From Streptomyces antarcticus (lineage in GTDB: Bacteria; Actinomycetota; Actinomycetes; Streptomycetales; Streptomycetaceae), in NCBI RefSeq assembly GCF_026627255.1, contig NZ_JAPNLM010000029.1, forward strand, positions 1-64,000: a stretch of DNA of 64,000 nucleotides. Reading direction: 5' to 3'. Shown one piece after another: positions 1 through 7,729 of this stretch. Each line of letters begins with the position of its first letter. The first letter of the stretch is position 1. Both the position numbers and the translations under genes were made by a program. The notes under the pieces are model-generated. The model did no database searches. It was not told the DNA's origin and was given only the letters and a program-made list of their open reading frames with translations.

Positions 1-320
1 GTCCCGCCGGGGGCGGGAGGGACGCCGGGGGCGGGCCGGACGCCGCCGGGGGCCGCGGGGACCGTCGGGCTCGCCCGGCGAGAACCGTCGGGCTCGGCCC
101 GGCGAGAACCTCCGGCGCGGTTTGTGGGGGCGGCGTCGCCGGGAGTTGTCCCAGAATTCCGCGGACCGCCGCAGGAAGCGCACTCCGGACGGCCGGTCGT
201 CTCGCAGGGTTTCTCGAACAGCGACAGCCAACAGGGCTGTCGGAGAACCAAGTTCCCGATATCGGCCTCTCTCTGACTGCCGGCGGTTTCCCCGCCCGGA
301 CCGAACCCGAGGCGAGACCC
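1..320. other. Upstream non-coding region with short repeats
   Basis: I see no convincing gene here. The first 110 bases are very GC-rich and contain two adjacent copies of a roughly 23-base unit (ACCGTCGGGCTCG-CCCGGCGAGA) at about 60-107. A perfect 8-bp stem (CGACAGCC / GGCTGTCG, 222-229 with 235-242) lies in the leader of the following gene. It may be a 5' UTR hairpin. Open frames that cross this stretch have composition unlike real Streptomyces coding sequence. Confidence 0.5.
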
Positions 321-2825
321 ATGCCGAATCCGAGGCCGATCCCGAGGCGGATACCGATGCCGAGCCCGAGCCCGAATCCGAGCCCGATACCCGGGACGCG
401 GCAGACATCCGAGCCCGGGCGGATACCCGGGCCGGTGCCGGTGCCGGGGCTCGGAACAGGGCCGGTGCCGGCATCCACACCCGGGCCCGGACCGGCACCC
501 ACACCCGGGCCGGTGCCGGTACCCGGGCCAGGGCCCGCACCCACGCCCGGGCCGGGGCCCGCATCCACGTCCGGATCGGGGTTCGGGACCGTACCCCGGT
601 CGGGGCCGGCACCCACGCCCGGGCCGGTGCCGGTACCCGGATCAGGGCCCGCATCCACGCCCGGATCGGGGCCCGGGACCGTACCCCGGTCGGGGCCCGG
701 GCGCGTACCCGCAGCCGTACCCGCAGCCGGTCCCGGACCCGGACCCGGGCCCGGCCCGTGGGGGGCGGTGCGCCGCGGCGTGCGGGGCGCGGCGCTGGTC
801 GCCGTGCTCACCGCCGCGGCCACCGGTGTCCTCAGCGTGGCGTCGGGCCGGCAGACGTCGGCCGGGGCCGCCCAGGAGCAGGGCCCGGCCGCGCTCCCCG
901 CCAGCACCACGGCCGGCTCGGTCGTGCAGATCGTCGCCCACCCCGACGACGACCTGTTCTTCATGAACCCCGACCTCAGCCGCTCGCTCCTGTCCGGCAC
1001 CGCCGTGACCACCGCGTACCTCACCTCAGGGGAGTCCGACGGCCGCAACGCCGCGAACGGCAAGCACCTCAAGGACCCCGAACAGCCCGCCGACCGCGCC
1101 CACTACGCGGAGGCCCGGCAGAACGGCATCCGCGCCGCGTACGCCCAGATGGCCACCGGTGACCGCACCAGCACGTGGCGCCGTACGGTCGTGCCCACCG
1201 ACGGCGGCGGCCGGGCCGAGGTCGACGTCCTCATGGCGAAGCCGCAGGTCAACCTGGTGTGGCTGCAGCTGCGCGAGGCCCGCAGCACCACCGGGGACAA
1301 CCCCGACAGCCTGCGCGGCCTGTGGAACGGCCGGATACCGGCGCTGGGCTCCCAGCTCGCCTCCGGCACGCCCGTCCGGGAGCCGTCCGCGTACACGAAG
1401 GACCAGGCGGTACGGGCGATAGCCGGGGTCCTGGAGCGGTACCGGCCGACGACGATCCGGATGCAGGACCCGACGCCGGGCCGGTACCCGGCGACCGGCC
1501 GCTACACCGACCACCAGGACCACATGTACGGGGCGCGCTTCGCGCAGGCCGCGGCCGCCGCGTACGCGGAGCGGGTGCGGGACCGCCCGCGGTTCACGGT
1601 CCAGAACTACCTCGGCTACCACAACGGCGCCCTCCCGCACGCGCTGGACCCGCAGACGGCCGCGACGAAGACCCGCTTCCTGAAGACGTACGCCTGGCTG
1701 GACCGCGAGAACCACTGCGGCAGCCCCTCGGGGTGCGGCGACCGTAAGGTCGCGGGCAGCCCCACCGGGCGCGACTGGGCCCAGTCGCTGCGCTACACCC
1801 GCGCCGACCACACCTCCTGGCTGACGGAGGGCACGCCGGGCCGCCTCTGGGCGTTCGCCACCCTGGACGGCCGGACCGCGTACTGGACCCGGTCCCCCGG
1901 CGGCGCGTGGACCGGGCCCGTCCTCCTCCCGGGCACGGGCATCGACCCCGGGGCCACGAGCGTCCGGCTCCCCGGCGGCCGGATCGCGGTCCTGGCCACC
2001 CGTACGGACCTCGGCGCGGGCCCGGCCGGCTACCGGCGGGAGGTGGTGTACGCCGCCCAGTCCGCGCCCGACGGGCCGTTCGGGCCGTGGCACTCGCTCG
2101 GCACCCCCGAGGCGGCCGACGAGGACGGCACCTCGGCGATCAGCGCGCCCGCGGCGGCCGCGGACGCCGACGGCCGCCTCACGGTCTACCTCCGCGACGC
2201 GGACCGCACCCTGCGCGCCGCCGTCCAGCAGCCGGACGGCGGCTTCTCGCCGTGGCGGCGCCTGGGCGGCCGGGACCTCCAGGGCGACCCGGTGACGGCG
2301 GCCGACTCCGCCGGGCGGCGCCACGTGTACGCCACCACCGCCACCTCCGTCACCGCCTGGACGCAGCGCACCCCGGACTCCCCCCTGTCCGGCCCGTTCC
2401 GGACGGGCCTGCCCGCGACGACGGTCCCGCTGTCGGCGGCCCCGGACGGCGCGGGCGTCCGGCTCTACTTCCGCCGCCCCGACTCGGGGGTCGTGCGCAC
2501 CGCCCTGGTCACGGCGGGCCCGGCGGCCCCGCGGGTCTCCCACCTCGCGGAGGCGGGCGGCCGGGCCGGGTACGGCGCGGTGGGCGTGGCGGGCCGTCAC
2601 CTGGCGGGCCGCGCCGGCACGGGCACCATCGGCGGCACGGACCCGGGCGGCCCGCCGGCCTGGGCGGAGTCCCGGCTGCTCTACGCGGGCGCCCCGGCGG
2701 CGGTCCTGGAACCCACCGGCGCCACGACGACGGCGGTCCTCGGCCTGGACGCACGCCTCCACGTCACGGCCACCCCCGCGGACCGCTCCCCCACCCCACC
2801 CGCCTGGCACCCGGCGACCGGCTGA
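321..2825 (+). CDS. PIG-L family deacetylase with Pro-rich N-terminus and C-terminal propeller-like region
   Basis: The protein is probably a zinc-dependent LmbE/PIG-L N-acetylglucosaminyl deacetylase, exported or membrane-anchored. The metal-binding signature AHPDDD is at residues 206-211, followed by TSGESDGRN, and the later DHQDHMYGA region supplies the further metal His. Residues from about 480 to the end look like a repeated beta-propeller (WxxW/LGGR-type) sugar-binding region, as in many actinomycete PIG-L proteins. Residues 25-148 are a low-complexity Gly-Pro-Val-Ala repeat. A GTG at 768 (residue 150) begins VRRGVRGAALVAVLTAAATG, a good signal peptide, so the real start may be 768. The ATG at 321 has a GAGG-type ribosome site. 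The 321 start is kept because repeat units differ mainly at third codon positions in this frame. Function is confident; the start is not. Confidence 0.75.
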   Translation: MPNPRPIPRRIPMPSPSPNPSPIPGTRQTSEPGRIPGPVPVPGLGTGPVPASTPGPGPAPTPGPVPVPGPGPAPTPGPGPASTSGSGFGTVPRSGPAPTPGPVPVPGSGPASTPGSGPGTVPRSGPGRVPAAVPAAGPGPGPGPGPWGAVRRGVRGAALVAVLTAAATGVLSVASGRQTSAGAAQEQGPAALPASTTAGSVVQIVAHPDDDLFFMNPDLSRSLLSGTAVTTAYLTSGESDGRNAANGKHLKDPEQPADRAHYAEARQNGIRAAYAQMATGDRTSTWRRTVVPTDGGGRAEVDVLMAKPQVNLVWLQLREARSTTGDNPDSLRGLWNGRIPALGSQLASGTPVREPSAYTKDQAVRAIAGVLERYRPTTIRMQDPTPGRYPATGRYTDHQDHMYGARFAQAAAAAYAERVRDRPRFTVQNYLGYHNGALPHALDPQTAATKTRFLKTYAWLDRENHCGSPSGCGDRKVAGSPTGRDWAQSLRYTRADHTSWLTEGTPGRLWAFATLDGRTAYWTRSPGGAWTGPVLLPGTGIDPGATSVRLPGGRIAVLATRTDLGAGPAGYRREVVYAAQSAPDGPFGPWHSLGTPEAADEDGTSAISAPAAAADADGRLTVYLRDADRTLRAAVQQPDGGFSPWRRLGGRDLQGDPVTAADSAGRRHVYATTATSVTAWTQRTPDSPLSGPFRTGLPATTVPLSAAPDGAGVRLYFRRPDSGVVRTALVTAGPAAPRVSHLAEAGGRAGYGAVGVAGRHLAGRAGTGTIGGTDPGGPPAWAESRLLYAGAPAAVLEPTGATTTAVLGLDARLHVTATPADRSPTPPAWHPATG
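420..750. repeat. Imperfect tandem repeats encoding a GPVPVPG/GPAPTPG tract
   Basis: The DNA is a chain of related GGGCCGGTGCCGGTACCC and GGGCCCGCACCCACGCCC units. A larger 90-bp imperfect duplication is visible: the block at 571-600 recurs at 661-690 with two changes. Length is a multiple of three, so expansion or contraction would keep the reading frame of the PIG-L gene. Confidence 0.8.
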
Positions 2826-2851
2826 AGCGGGGGCCGGCCGCGGCCCTTGCC

Positions 2852-3142
2852 TCAGGCCACCAGGTCCGCGTAGAGAATGATGTTGTCGGGGCGGTGGCCG
2901 TCGGTGAGGGCGCCGCCGCAGGTGATCACGCGGAGTTCGGGCCGGACGGTGTCGCCGTAGACCTTCTCGGTCGGGAACGTCTTCTTGTCGACCTGCTGCA
3001 CCTCGCGCACGCGGAACTCGGCCTTCCGGCCGTCGGCGCGCTCCACCTCGACGACGTCGCCCGTGTGTACCCGGGCCACGTCCTTGAGCACCGCCGGGCC
3101 GCGCACGGTGTCGAAGTGCCCGCTCCCTGCCTCGGCGGGCAT
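2852..3142 (-). pseudogene. Class F-like sortase, N-terminally truncated
   Basis: The frame encodes only the catalytic half of an actinobacterial class F sortase, about 96 residues from the ATG at 3142. The catalytic His is at residue 9 (GHFDT, usually GHVDT). The beta-strand segment PTEKVYGDTVRPELRVITCGG carries the Cys at residue 75 in the TC-G motif. Family members are usually about 200-230 residues, with a signal peptide or membrane anchor and a long N-terminal half. All of that is missing, and the upstream bases do not encode it in any frame; they run into the terminator of the glnA-type gene. It converges with the PIG-L gene 26 bases away. It is probably a deletion remnant. A short cytoplasmic protein cannot be excluded, but it would lack targeting. 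Confidence 0.7.
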
Positions 3143-3228
3143 TGAAGAACGTACGGATCTTGCTTGCGGGAACGGTCCCCTCCATGTCCCAGCCGTGCGA
3201 CCGCCCCCGCGTCCTTGCCGGTGACACA

Positions 3229-3265
3229 CCTCCGGGCCGGCGGTCGGTGACCGTCGGCCCGGAGG
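3229..3265 (-). terminator. Hairpin terminator downstream of the GlnA2-type gene
   Basis: A perfect 11-bp stem (CCTCCGGGCCG / CGGCCCGGAGG) pairs 3229-3239 with 3255-3265, and the loop itself can form a small GGTC/GACC stem. It lies 35 bases past the stop codon of the glutamine synthetase-like gene. There is no U tract, as is common in Streptomyces. Confidence 0.7.
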
Positions 3266-3299
3266 GGTGGAACGTGCCCGGTGGGGTGTTGGGCCGCCG

Positions 3300-4661
3300 T
3301 TACAGCACCGGCATCATCTTGCGGAGTTCGAAGGCCGTGACCTCCGAGCGGTATTCCTCCCACTCCTGCTTCTTGTTGCGCAGGAAGAAGTCGAAGACGT
3401 GCTCGCCCAGGGTTTCCGCGACCAGTTCGCTGCGCTCCATCAGGGAGATGGCCTCCCCGAGGTTCTGCGGGAGGGGTTCGATGCCCATCGCGCGGCGTTC
3501 CGCGTCCGAGAGGGCCCAGACGTCGTCGTCGGCGCCCGCCGGGAGTTCGTAGCCCTCCTCGATGCCCTTCAGGCCGGCCGCCAGGAGGACCGCGTACGTC
3601 AGGTACGGGTTGGCGCCCGAGTCGATCGAGCGGACCTCCACGCGGGAGGAGCCCGTCTTGCCCGGCTTGTACATCGGCACGCGGATCAGGGCCGAGCGGT
3701 TGTTGTGGCCCCAGCAGATGTACGAGGGGGCCTCGCCGCCGGAGCCGGCGGTGCGGGAGGAGCCGCCCCAGATGCGCTTGTAGGAGTTGACCCACTGGTT
3801 GGTCACGGCGGCCGTCTCGGCGGCGTGCCGCAGCAGGCCCGCGATGAAGGAGCGGCCGACCTTGGAGAGCTGGTACTCGGCGCCCGACTCGTAGAACGCG
3901 TTGCGGTCGCCCTCGAAGAGGGACAGGTGCGTGTGCATGCCCGAGCCCGGGTACTCCGAGAAGGGCTTCGGCATGAACGTGGCCTGCACGCCCTGCTCCA
4001 GGGCGACCTGCTTCATGACCAGGCGGAAGGTCATGATGTTGTCGGCCGTGGACAGCGCGTCCGCGTAGCGGAGGTCGATCTCCTGCTGGCCCGGGGCGCC
4101 CTCGTGGTGGCTGAACTCCACCGAGATGCCCATCGATTCGAGCATCGTGATCGCCTGGCGGCGGAAGTCCATGCCCACGTTCTGCGGGGTGTGGTCGAAA
4201 TAGCCGGAGTTGTCCGCCGGGACCGGGCGGGAGCCGTCCAGCGGCTTGTCCTTCAACAGGAAGAACTCGATCTCCGGGTGGGTGTAGAAGGTGAAGCCCA
4301 GGTCGGAGGTCTTGGCCAGGATGCGCTTGAGAACGTAGCGCGGGTCCGCGAAGGACGGCGAGCCGTCCGGCATCAGGATGTCGCAGAACATCCGGGCGGT
4401 CCCGGGGGCCTCCGCGCGCCACGGCAGTATCTGGAACGTGCTCGGGTCCGGCTTGGCGATCATGTCGGACTCGTAGACCCGGGCGAAGCCCTCGATCGCG
4501 GAGCCGTCGAAACCGATGCCCTCGTCGAAGGCCTGCTCCAGCTCGGCCGGGGCGACCGCGACGGACTTCAGGAAGCCCAGTACATCGGTGAACCACAGGC
4601 GCACGAAGCGGATGTCGCGCTCCTCGAGCGTCCGGAGGACGAATTCCTGCTGCTTGTCCAT
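3300..4661 (-). CDS. glnA2: Glutamine synthetase-like ligase, GlnA2 type (probable gamma-glutamylpolyamine synthetase)
   Basis: This 453-residue type I glutamine synthetase-fold ligase ATP-dependently gamma-glutamylates an amine. The sequence from MDKQQEFVLRTLEERDIRFV onward matches my memory of Streptomyces GlnA2 closely. GlnA2 of S. coelicolor has been reported to glutamylate long-chain polyamines rather than ammonia, so polyamine detoxification or use is the likely role. Metal and ATP motifs are present: EIEFF, HHEGAPGQQE, GSGMHTHLS and NRSALIRVP. The start at 4661 is chosen because it matches family N-termini; a longer upstream frame has no support. Divergent transcription of the small exported protein begins about 170 bases away. 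Assignment to the GS family is certain; the polyamine substrate is inferred from the orthologue. Confidence 0.92.
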   Translation of the reverse strand: MDKQQEFVLRTLEERDIRFVRLWFTDVLGFLKSVAVAPAELEQAFDEGIGFDGSAIEGFARVYESDMIAKPDPSTFQILPWRAEAPGTARMFCDILMPDGSPSFADPRYVLKRILAKTSDLGFTFYTHPEIEFFLLKDKPLDGSRPVPADNSGYFDHTPQNVGMDFRRQAITMLESMGISVEFSHHEGAPGQQEIDLRYADALSTADNIMTFRLVMKQVALEQGVQATFMPKPFSEYPGSGMHTHLSLFEGDRNAFYESGAEYQLSKVGRSFIAGLLRHAAETAAVTNQWVNSYKRIWGGSSRTAGSGGEAPSYICWGHNNRSALIRVPMYKPGKTGSSRVEVRSIDSGANPYLTYAVLLAAGLKGIEEGYELPAGADDDVWALSDAERRAMGIEPLPQNLGEAISLMERSELVAETLGEHVFDFFLRNKKQEWEEYRSEVTAFELRKMMPVL

Positions 4662-4834
4662 GCCTTCATCCTCGCAGTTCAGACGGCCTGTGCACCACCG
4701 CCCCGAGGGCCGGGGGCACAGAGGGGCCGGCCCAGTATCGCCAGCGGTGGTTTCCGCCACATTACGCACCCGCCAAAGCCCGCCGCACCCCCGCACTGAC
4801 CGTGGACCCGTCATGAGCATTACCATCTGCGCCC

Positions 4835-5206
4835 ATGGGGGGCCGGGAGCACACGCGGGCAGGGCGTCAGGTACGCCCCGTCCCTCGGCGTGCCTTCCTC
4901 CTGACGGCCCTCGGCCTGCTCGTCGGCGCGCTGTTCCTGTGCGCGCGCCCCGGTGAGGTGTCCGTCCCCGCGGCGGCGCCGGAGCACGGGGCGCACGCCG
5001 TCTGTACCTCCCCGTACGAACTGCCCGGCTGCTCGCCCCTCGCGCACGTCGTCCCGGCCGTGCTGCCCGTGCCCCCGCCCGCCGTCGTCCTGCACGCCGG
5101 CGGGCCGCCCGCCGCGCCCGCGGCGGCCGCGCGGGGGATGGTCAGGCCGCCGCGGGCGCTGGCGCGCGCCCCCGACCTGCATGCCCTCCAAGTGCTGCGG
5201 ACCTGA
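4835..5206 (+). CDS. Small exported or membrane-anchored hypothetical protein
   Basis: The frame encodes 123 residues with a basic N-terminus and one hydrophobic segment at about 20-36 (FLLTALGLLVGALFLCA), so it is exported or single-pass. The rest is Pro/Ala/His-rich with two Cys (CTSPYELPGC). It is not recognised as a named family. A TACCAT -10-like hexamer at 4821-4826, with a CTGACC -35-like hexamer 19 bases upstream, would put the transcription start at or near the ATG, so a leaderless message is plausible. It lies 56 bases upstream of the DUF3105 gene in the same direction and is probably cotranscribed. Confidence 0.6.
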   Translation: MGGREHTRAGRQVRPVPRRAFLLTALGLLVGALFLCARPGEVSVPAAAPEHGAHAVCTSPYELPGCSPLAHVVPAVLPVPPPAVVLHAGGPPAAPAAAARGMVRPPRALARAPDLHALQVLRT

Positions 5207-5262
5207 CGGGTCCGGTTTTCGCGTCCACCCACCCCCCTCAGCAGAAGGAACCAGGGCACATC

Positions 5263-5943
5263 ATGGCCAGCCAGCCCCGCAGGTCCGACCGGACCTCAGA
5301 CAACCAGTCCCGCCAGGCGCGCATAGCCCAGATGCGCCGGGCCGACAAAGCGCGCGACCGGCGCAACAAGGCCATCGCGATCACCGCCTCCGCCGCCGTC
5401 GTCGTCGGACTCGTCGGCTTCGGATCGTGGGTGCTGATCGACCGGCAGGAGGCGCAGCAGCGCGAGCAGGACAAGGCCGCCGCCGCCCGCAAGGCGCCGG
5501 TCGACGGCGAGCAGACCTGGGAGGCCAAGAACCTCGGCCGCAACCACGTCGAGACCCCGGTGAAGTACGAGATGAACCCGCCGGTGGGCGGCGACCACCA
5601 CCCCCGCTGGATGAACTGCAACGGCGACGTCTACAAGAACCCGCTGCCCGAGGTGAACGCCGTGCACTCGCTGGAGCACGGCGCGGTCTGGGTCACGTAC
5701 AACGAGAAGGCCGCCAAGGGCGACGTGGACAAACTCGCCGAGACGGTGGCCAAGACCCCGTACACGCTGATGAGCCCGGTCAAGGAGCAGGCCGGCGCGA
5801 TCATGCTCAGCGCGTGGGGCAAGCAGCTCACGGTGGAGAAGGCGGACGACCCCCGGGTGGCGCAGTTCTTCACCAAGTACGTGCAGGGCCCGCAGACCCC
5901 CGAGCCGGGCGCCGCCTGCACGAGCGGGCTGGCGGACAAGTGA
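5263..5943 (+). CDS. DUF3105 domain-containing membrane protein
   Basis: The protein has 226 residues. A basic cytoplasmic head (1-40) is followed by one membrane helix at about 43-61, a short coiled segment, and the DUF3105 domain. Its hallmark residues are visible: NHVETPVKYEMNPPVGGDHH, WMNCNGDVY, and HSLEHGAVWVTY. The conserved His, Cys and Glu suggest metal or disulfide chemistry outside the membrane, but the family's function is unknown. A purine-rich site (AGAAGGA) precedes the ATG. Its stop codon overlaps the start of the DUF305 gene (GTGA), so the two are translationally coupled. Confidence 0.85.
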   Translation: MASQPRRSDRTSDNQSRQARIAQMRRADKARDRRNKAIAITASAAVVVGLVGFGSWVLIDRQEAQQREQDKAAAARKAPVDGEQTWEAKNLGRNHVETPVKYEMNPPVGGDHHPRWMNCNGDVYKNPLPEVNAVHSLEHGAVWVTYNEKAAKGDVDKLAETVAKTPYTLMSPVKEQAGAIMLSAWGKQLTVEKADDPRVAQFFTKYVQGPQTPEPGAACTSGLADK

Positions 5944-6611
5944 GCCGTAGGCCGCGCACGTACTGGGCGGCCGGCACCGCCGTCCTGCTCGCGCTGCTGT
6001 TCGCGGCGGCGGCCACGGTGGCCGCCGCGAGCGGTGACCCGGACACGGCGGACCGTACGCCGGCGCTGCACTCGGCGGACGCCGGTTTCGCCCGGGACAT
6101 GGCGGTGCACCACCAGCAGGCGGTGGAGATGTCCTTCGTCGTCCGGGACCGCACCCAGGACGAGGCGGTGCGCACCCTCGCCTACGACATCGCCAACACG
6201 CAGGCCAACCAGCGGGGCATGCTCCTGGGCTGGCTGGACCTGTGGGAACTGCCGAAGGTGGTGGCGGGCGAGCCGCCGATGACGTGGATGGCGCCGTCCG
6301 AAGGCTCGGGCGGGCACGGCGGGCACGGCGGGCACGGGGCGGCCAAGCCCGGCGCCCTGATGTCCGGCATGGCCACGAAGGAGGAGATCGCGCAGCTGGG
6401 CGCCGCCTCGGGGCGGGACGCCGAGGTTCTCTACCTCCAGCTGATGACCGACCACCACGTGGGCGGCGTCGCGATGGCCCGGGGCTGCGCCGACCAGTGC
6501 GTGACGCCGGCCGAGCGGGACCTGGCCCGGGGCATGGTGGCGGCGCAGCAGTCCGAGCTCACCCTGATGGCGGACATGCTGAAGCAGCGCGGGGCCGCGC
6601 CGCGCGGGTGA
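5940..6611 (+). CDS. DUF305 family exported protein
   Basis: The 223-residue protein starts at a GTG overlapping the previous stop. It has an N-terminal signal anchor (about residues 7-31) and a DUF305 ferritin-like helical domain in two halves. The paired motifs are FARDMAVHHQQAVEMS near the front and LQLMTDHHVGGVAMAR in the second half. The His/Met-rich helices suggest metal binding. Between the halves is a GHGGHGGHG His-Gly stretch that could bind copper or zinc. DUF305 proteins often sit in copper-handling loci, so a periplasmic-side metal role is inferred. A strong hairpin ends the transcript. Confidence 0.85.
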   Translation: MSRRPRTYWAAGTAVLLALLFAAAATVAAASGDPDTADRTPALHSADAGFARDMAVHHQQAVEMSFVVRDRTQDEAVRTLAYDIANTQANQRGMLLGWLDLWELPKVVAGEPPMTWMAPSEGSGGHGGHGGHGAAKPGALMSGMATKEEIAQLGAASGRDAEVLYLQLMTDHHVGGVAMARGCADQCVTPAERDLARGMVAAQQSELTLMADMLKQRGAAPRG

Positions 6612-6618
6612 CGGGACA

Positions 6619-6662
6619 CGCCCGTACGGTGAGGGGAGGACATCCTCTCCCCCGTACGGGCG
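6619..6662 (+). terminator. Strong hairpin after the DUF305 gene
   Basis: CGCCCGTACGG pairs with a near-perfect CCGTACGGGCG, and the inner GAGGGGAGGA pairs with TCCTCTCCCC across a four-base loop. The total stem is about 20 bp, starting 7 bases after the stop codon. Confidence 0.8.
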
Positions 6663-6740
6663 TACGCACGCACGCCGCGCGCCGCCCCAGGAGGGGGAGG
6701 GCGCGCCGGGACCGGCGCGCCCGCGCCCGGGGCCACCAGA

Positions 6741-6872
6741 CACCAGATCAAGCGGCTGCCGGTGATCTAGGACGACAAGTCCGGCGGCATGATCCGCGAG
6801 GCCGATCCGGCCGAGCACCTGACGGACGCGCGGACAGCGGGCTGGGCGGAGAACGTCTACGCCCGGGACTGA
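6741..6872 (+). pseudogene. CBS-domain protein remnant
   Basis: Translating from 6741 gives HQIKRLPVI, then a TAG stop at 6768, then DDKSGGMIREADPAEHL and a C-terminal segment ending WAENVYARD. This is the end of the second CBS motif of small Streptomyces CBS-domain (BON/CBS) proteins. They read HQIKRLPVID-D, GMISEADLA, then a final helix with the VYA ending. No upstream CBS sequence is present, and an internal stop interrupts what remains. The last bases overlap the 3' end of the hydrolase gene on the other strand. Confidence 0.7.
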
Positions 6873-7729
6873 TCCGCGGCGTGCCGGACCGCCCGCGCCA
6901 CCTGGTCCGGGCGGTCCAGCATGACCAGGTGCCCGGACGGCTCGGCGACCTCGAAGCGGGCGCCGATCCGGTCGGCGAGCGCGGCCTGCCGGGACAGCCA
7001 GCCGAGCGCGCCCCGGCCCGGGGAGCCGTCGTGGCCCACGAGCACGGTGGCGGGCGCGGTCAGCGGGTGCGCGGCGCGCAGGGCCGGGAGTTCGGCGGCC
7101 ATGTCCGGGTAGCGGGAGTTCTCCAGCAGGGCCCCGCGCCAGACGCGGCCGGTGCGGTAGCAGCGGCGTACGAGGTCCCGCGCGGCCGGGTCGCCGCCGC
7201 CGGTCCGCGAGAGCCGTACGGTGGCCCGCCGGGCGGCGGGCCCCAGCGCGGCGGGCAGTCCGGCGGCGGTCGCGACCCGCCCCAGCGTGCGGGCGGCGCC
7301 GGTGCGCAGGGCGGCGGGCAGCACGGTACGGGGGTCTTCCTCGACGCTGGAGTCGAGCAGCACCAGGGCGGCGGTGCGGTCCGGGTACAGCCGGGCGAAG
7401 GCCTCGGCGTGGAACCCGGCGAGGGAGTGCCCGGCGACGGTGACGGGGCCGGGCAGCCCCAGTGCGTCCAGCAGGGCGGCGATCCGGTGGGCCTCCCCGG
7501 CGGTGGTCGGCGCGGTGCGCGCCGGGCCGCTCAGGCCGTGCCCGGGGCGGTCGAAGCGGACGACGGTGCGCCCGGCGGCGACCAGCGGGGCGGCGACCGG
7601 GTCCCAGTCGAACCAGGCCATGGCGAGCCCGGCGCTGAGCACGCAGACGGGTCCCCGGCCCTCGACGACCACGTGCAGCGGGACCCCGTCCACCCGGACG
7701 AAGCGGCCGCCCCGCGCGGGGCCGGTCAC
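6857..7729 (-). CDS. Alpha/beta hydrolase
   Basis: This 290-residue alpha/beta-fold hydrolase has an oxyanion strand VCVLSAGLAMAWFDWDPV, then FDRPGHGLSG. The nucleophile elbow is GHSLAG (Ser in G-H-S-L-A), the acid region lies near LVGHDGSPG, and the catalytic His is in PSGHLVMLDRPDQV. The substrate cannot be predicted. The GTG start at 7729 overlaps the stop of the upstream DUF998-like gene (GTGA), indicating translational coupling. The usual family length is 260-300 residues, so the gene looks intact. The longer upstream extension of this frame is a shadow of the neighbouring gene. Confidence 0.85.
   Translation of the reverse strand: MTGPARGGRFVRVDGVPLHVVVEGRGPVCVLSAGLAMAWFDWDPVAAPLVAAGRTVVRFDRPGHGLSGPARTAPTTAGEAHRIAALLDALGLPGPVTVAGHSLAGFHAEAFARLYPDRTAALVLLDSSVEEDPRTVLPAALRTGAARTLGRVATAAGLPAALGPAARRATVRLSRTGGGDPAARDLVRRCYRTGRVWRGALLENSRYPDMAAELPALRAAHPLTAPATVLVGHDGSPGRGALGWLSRQAALADRIGARFEVAEPSGHLVMLDRPDQVARAVRHAADQSRA

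Noticed and set aside
420..750. CRISPR-like array
   Set aside because: The units are imperfect, contiguous and coding, with no unique spacers; this is a coding repeat tract.
122..1162. 346-residue Arg-rich frame over the PIG-L gene start
   Set aside because: It is a shadow of the PIG-L frame; its Arg/Ala/Gly composition and stop position show no conserved domain.
1026..3227. 733-residue minus-strand frame opposite the PIG-L gene
   Set aside because: A long antisense shadow produced by GC-rich codon bias, with no recognisable domain or start signal.
4953..5938. Upstream extension of the DUF305 frame
   Set aside because: The frame runs through the DUF3105 gene with Arg/Pro-rich nonsense; the DUF305 gene starts at the GTG at 5940.
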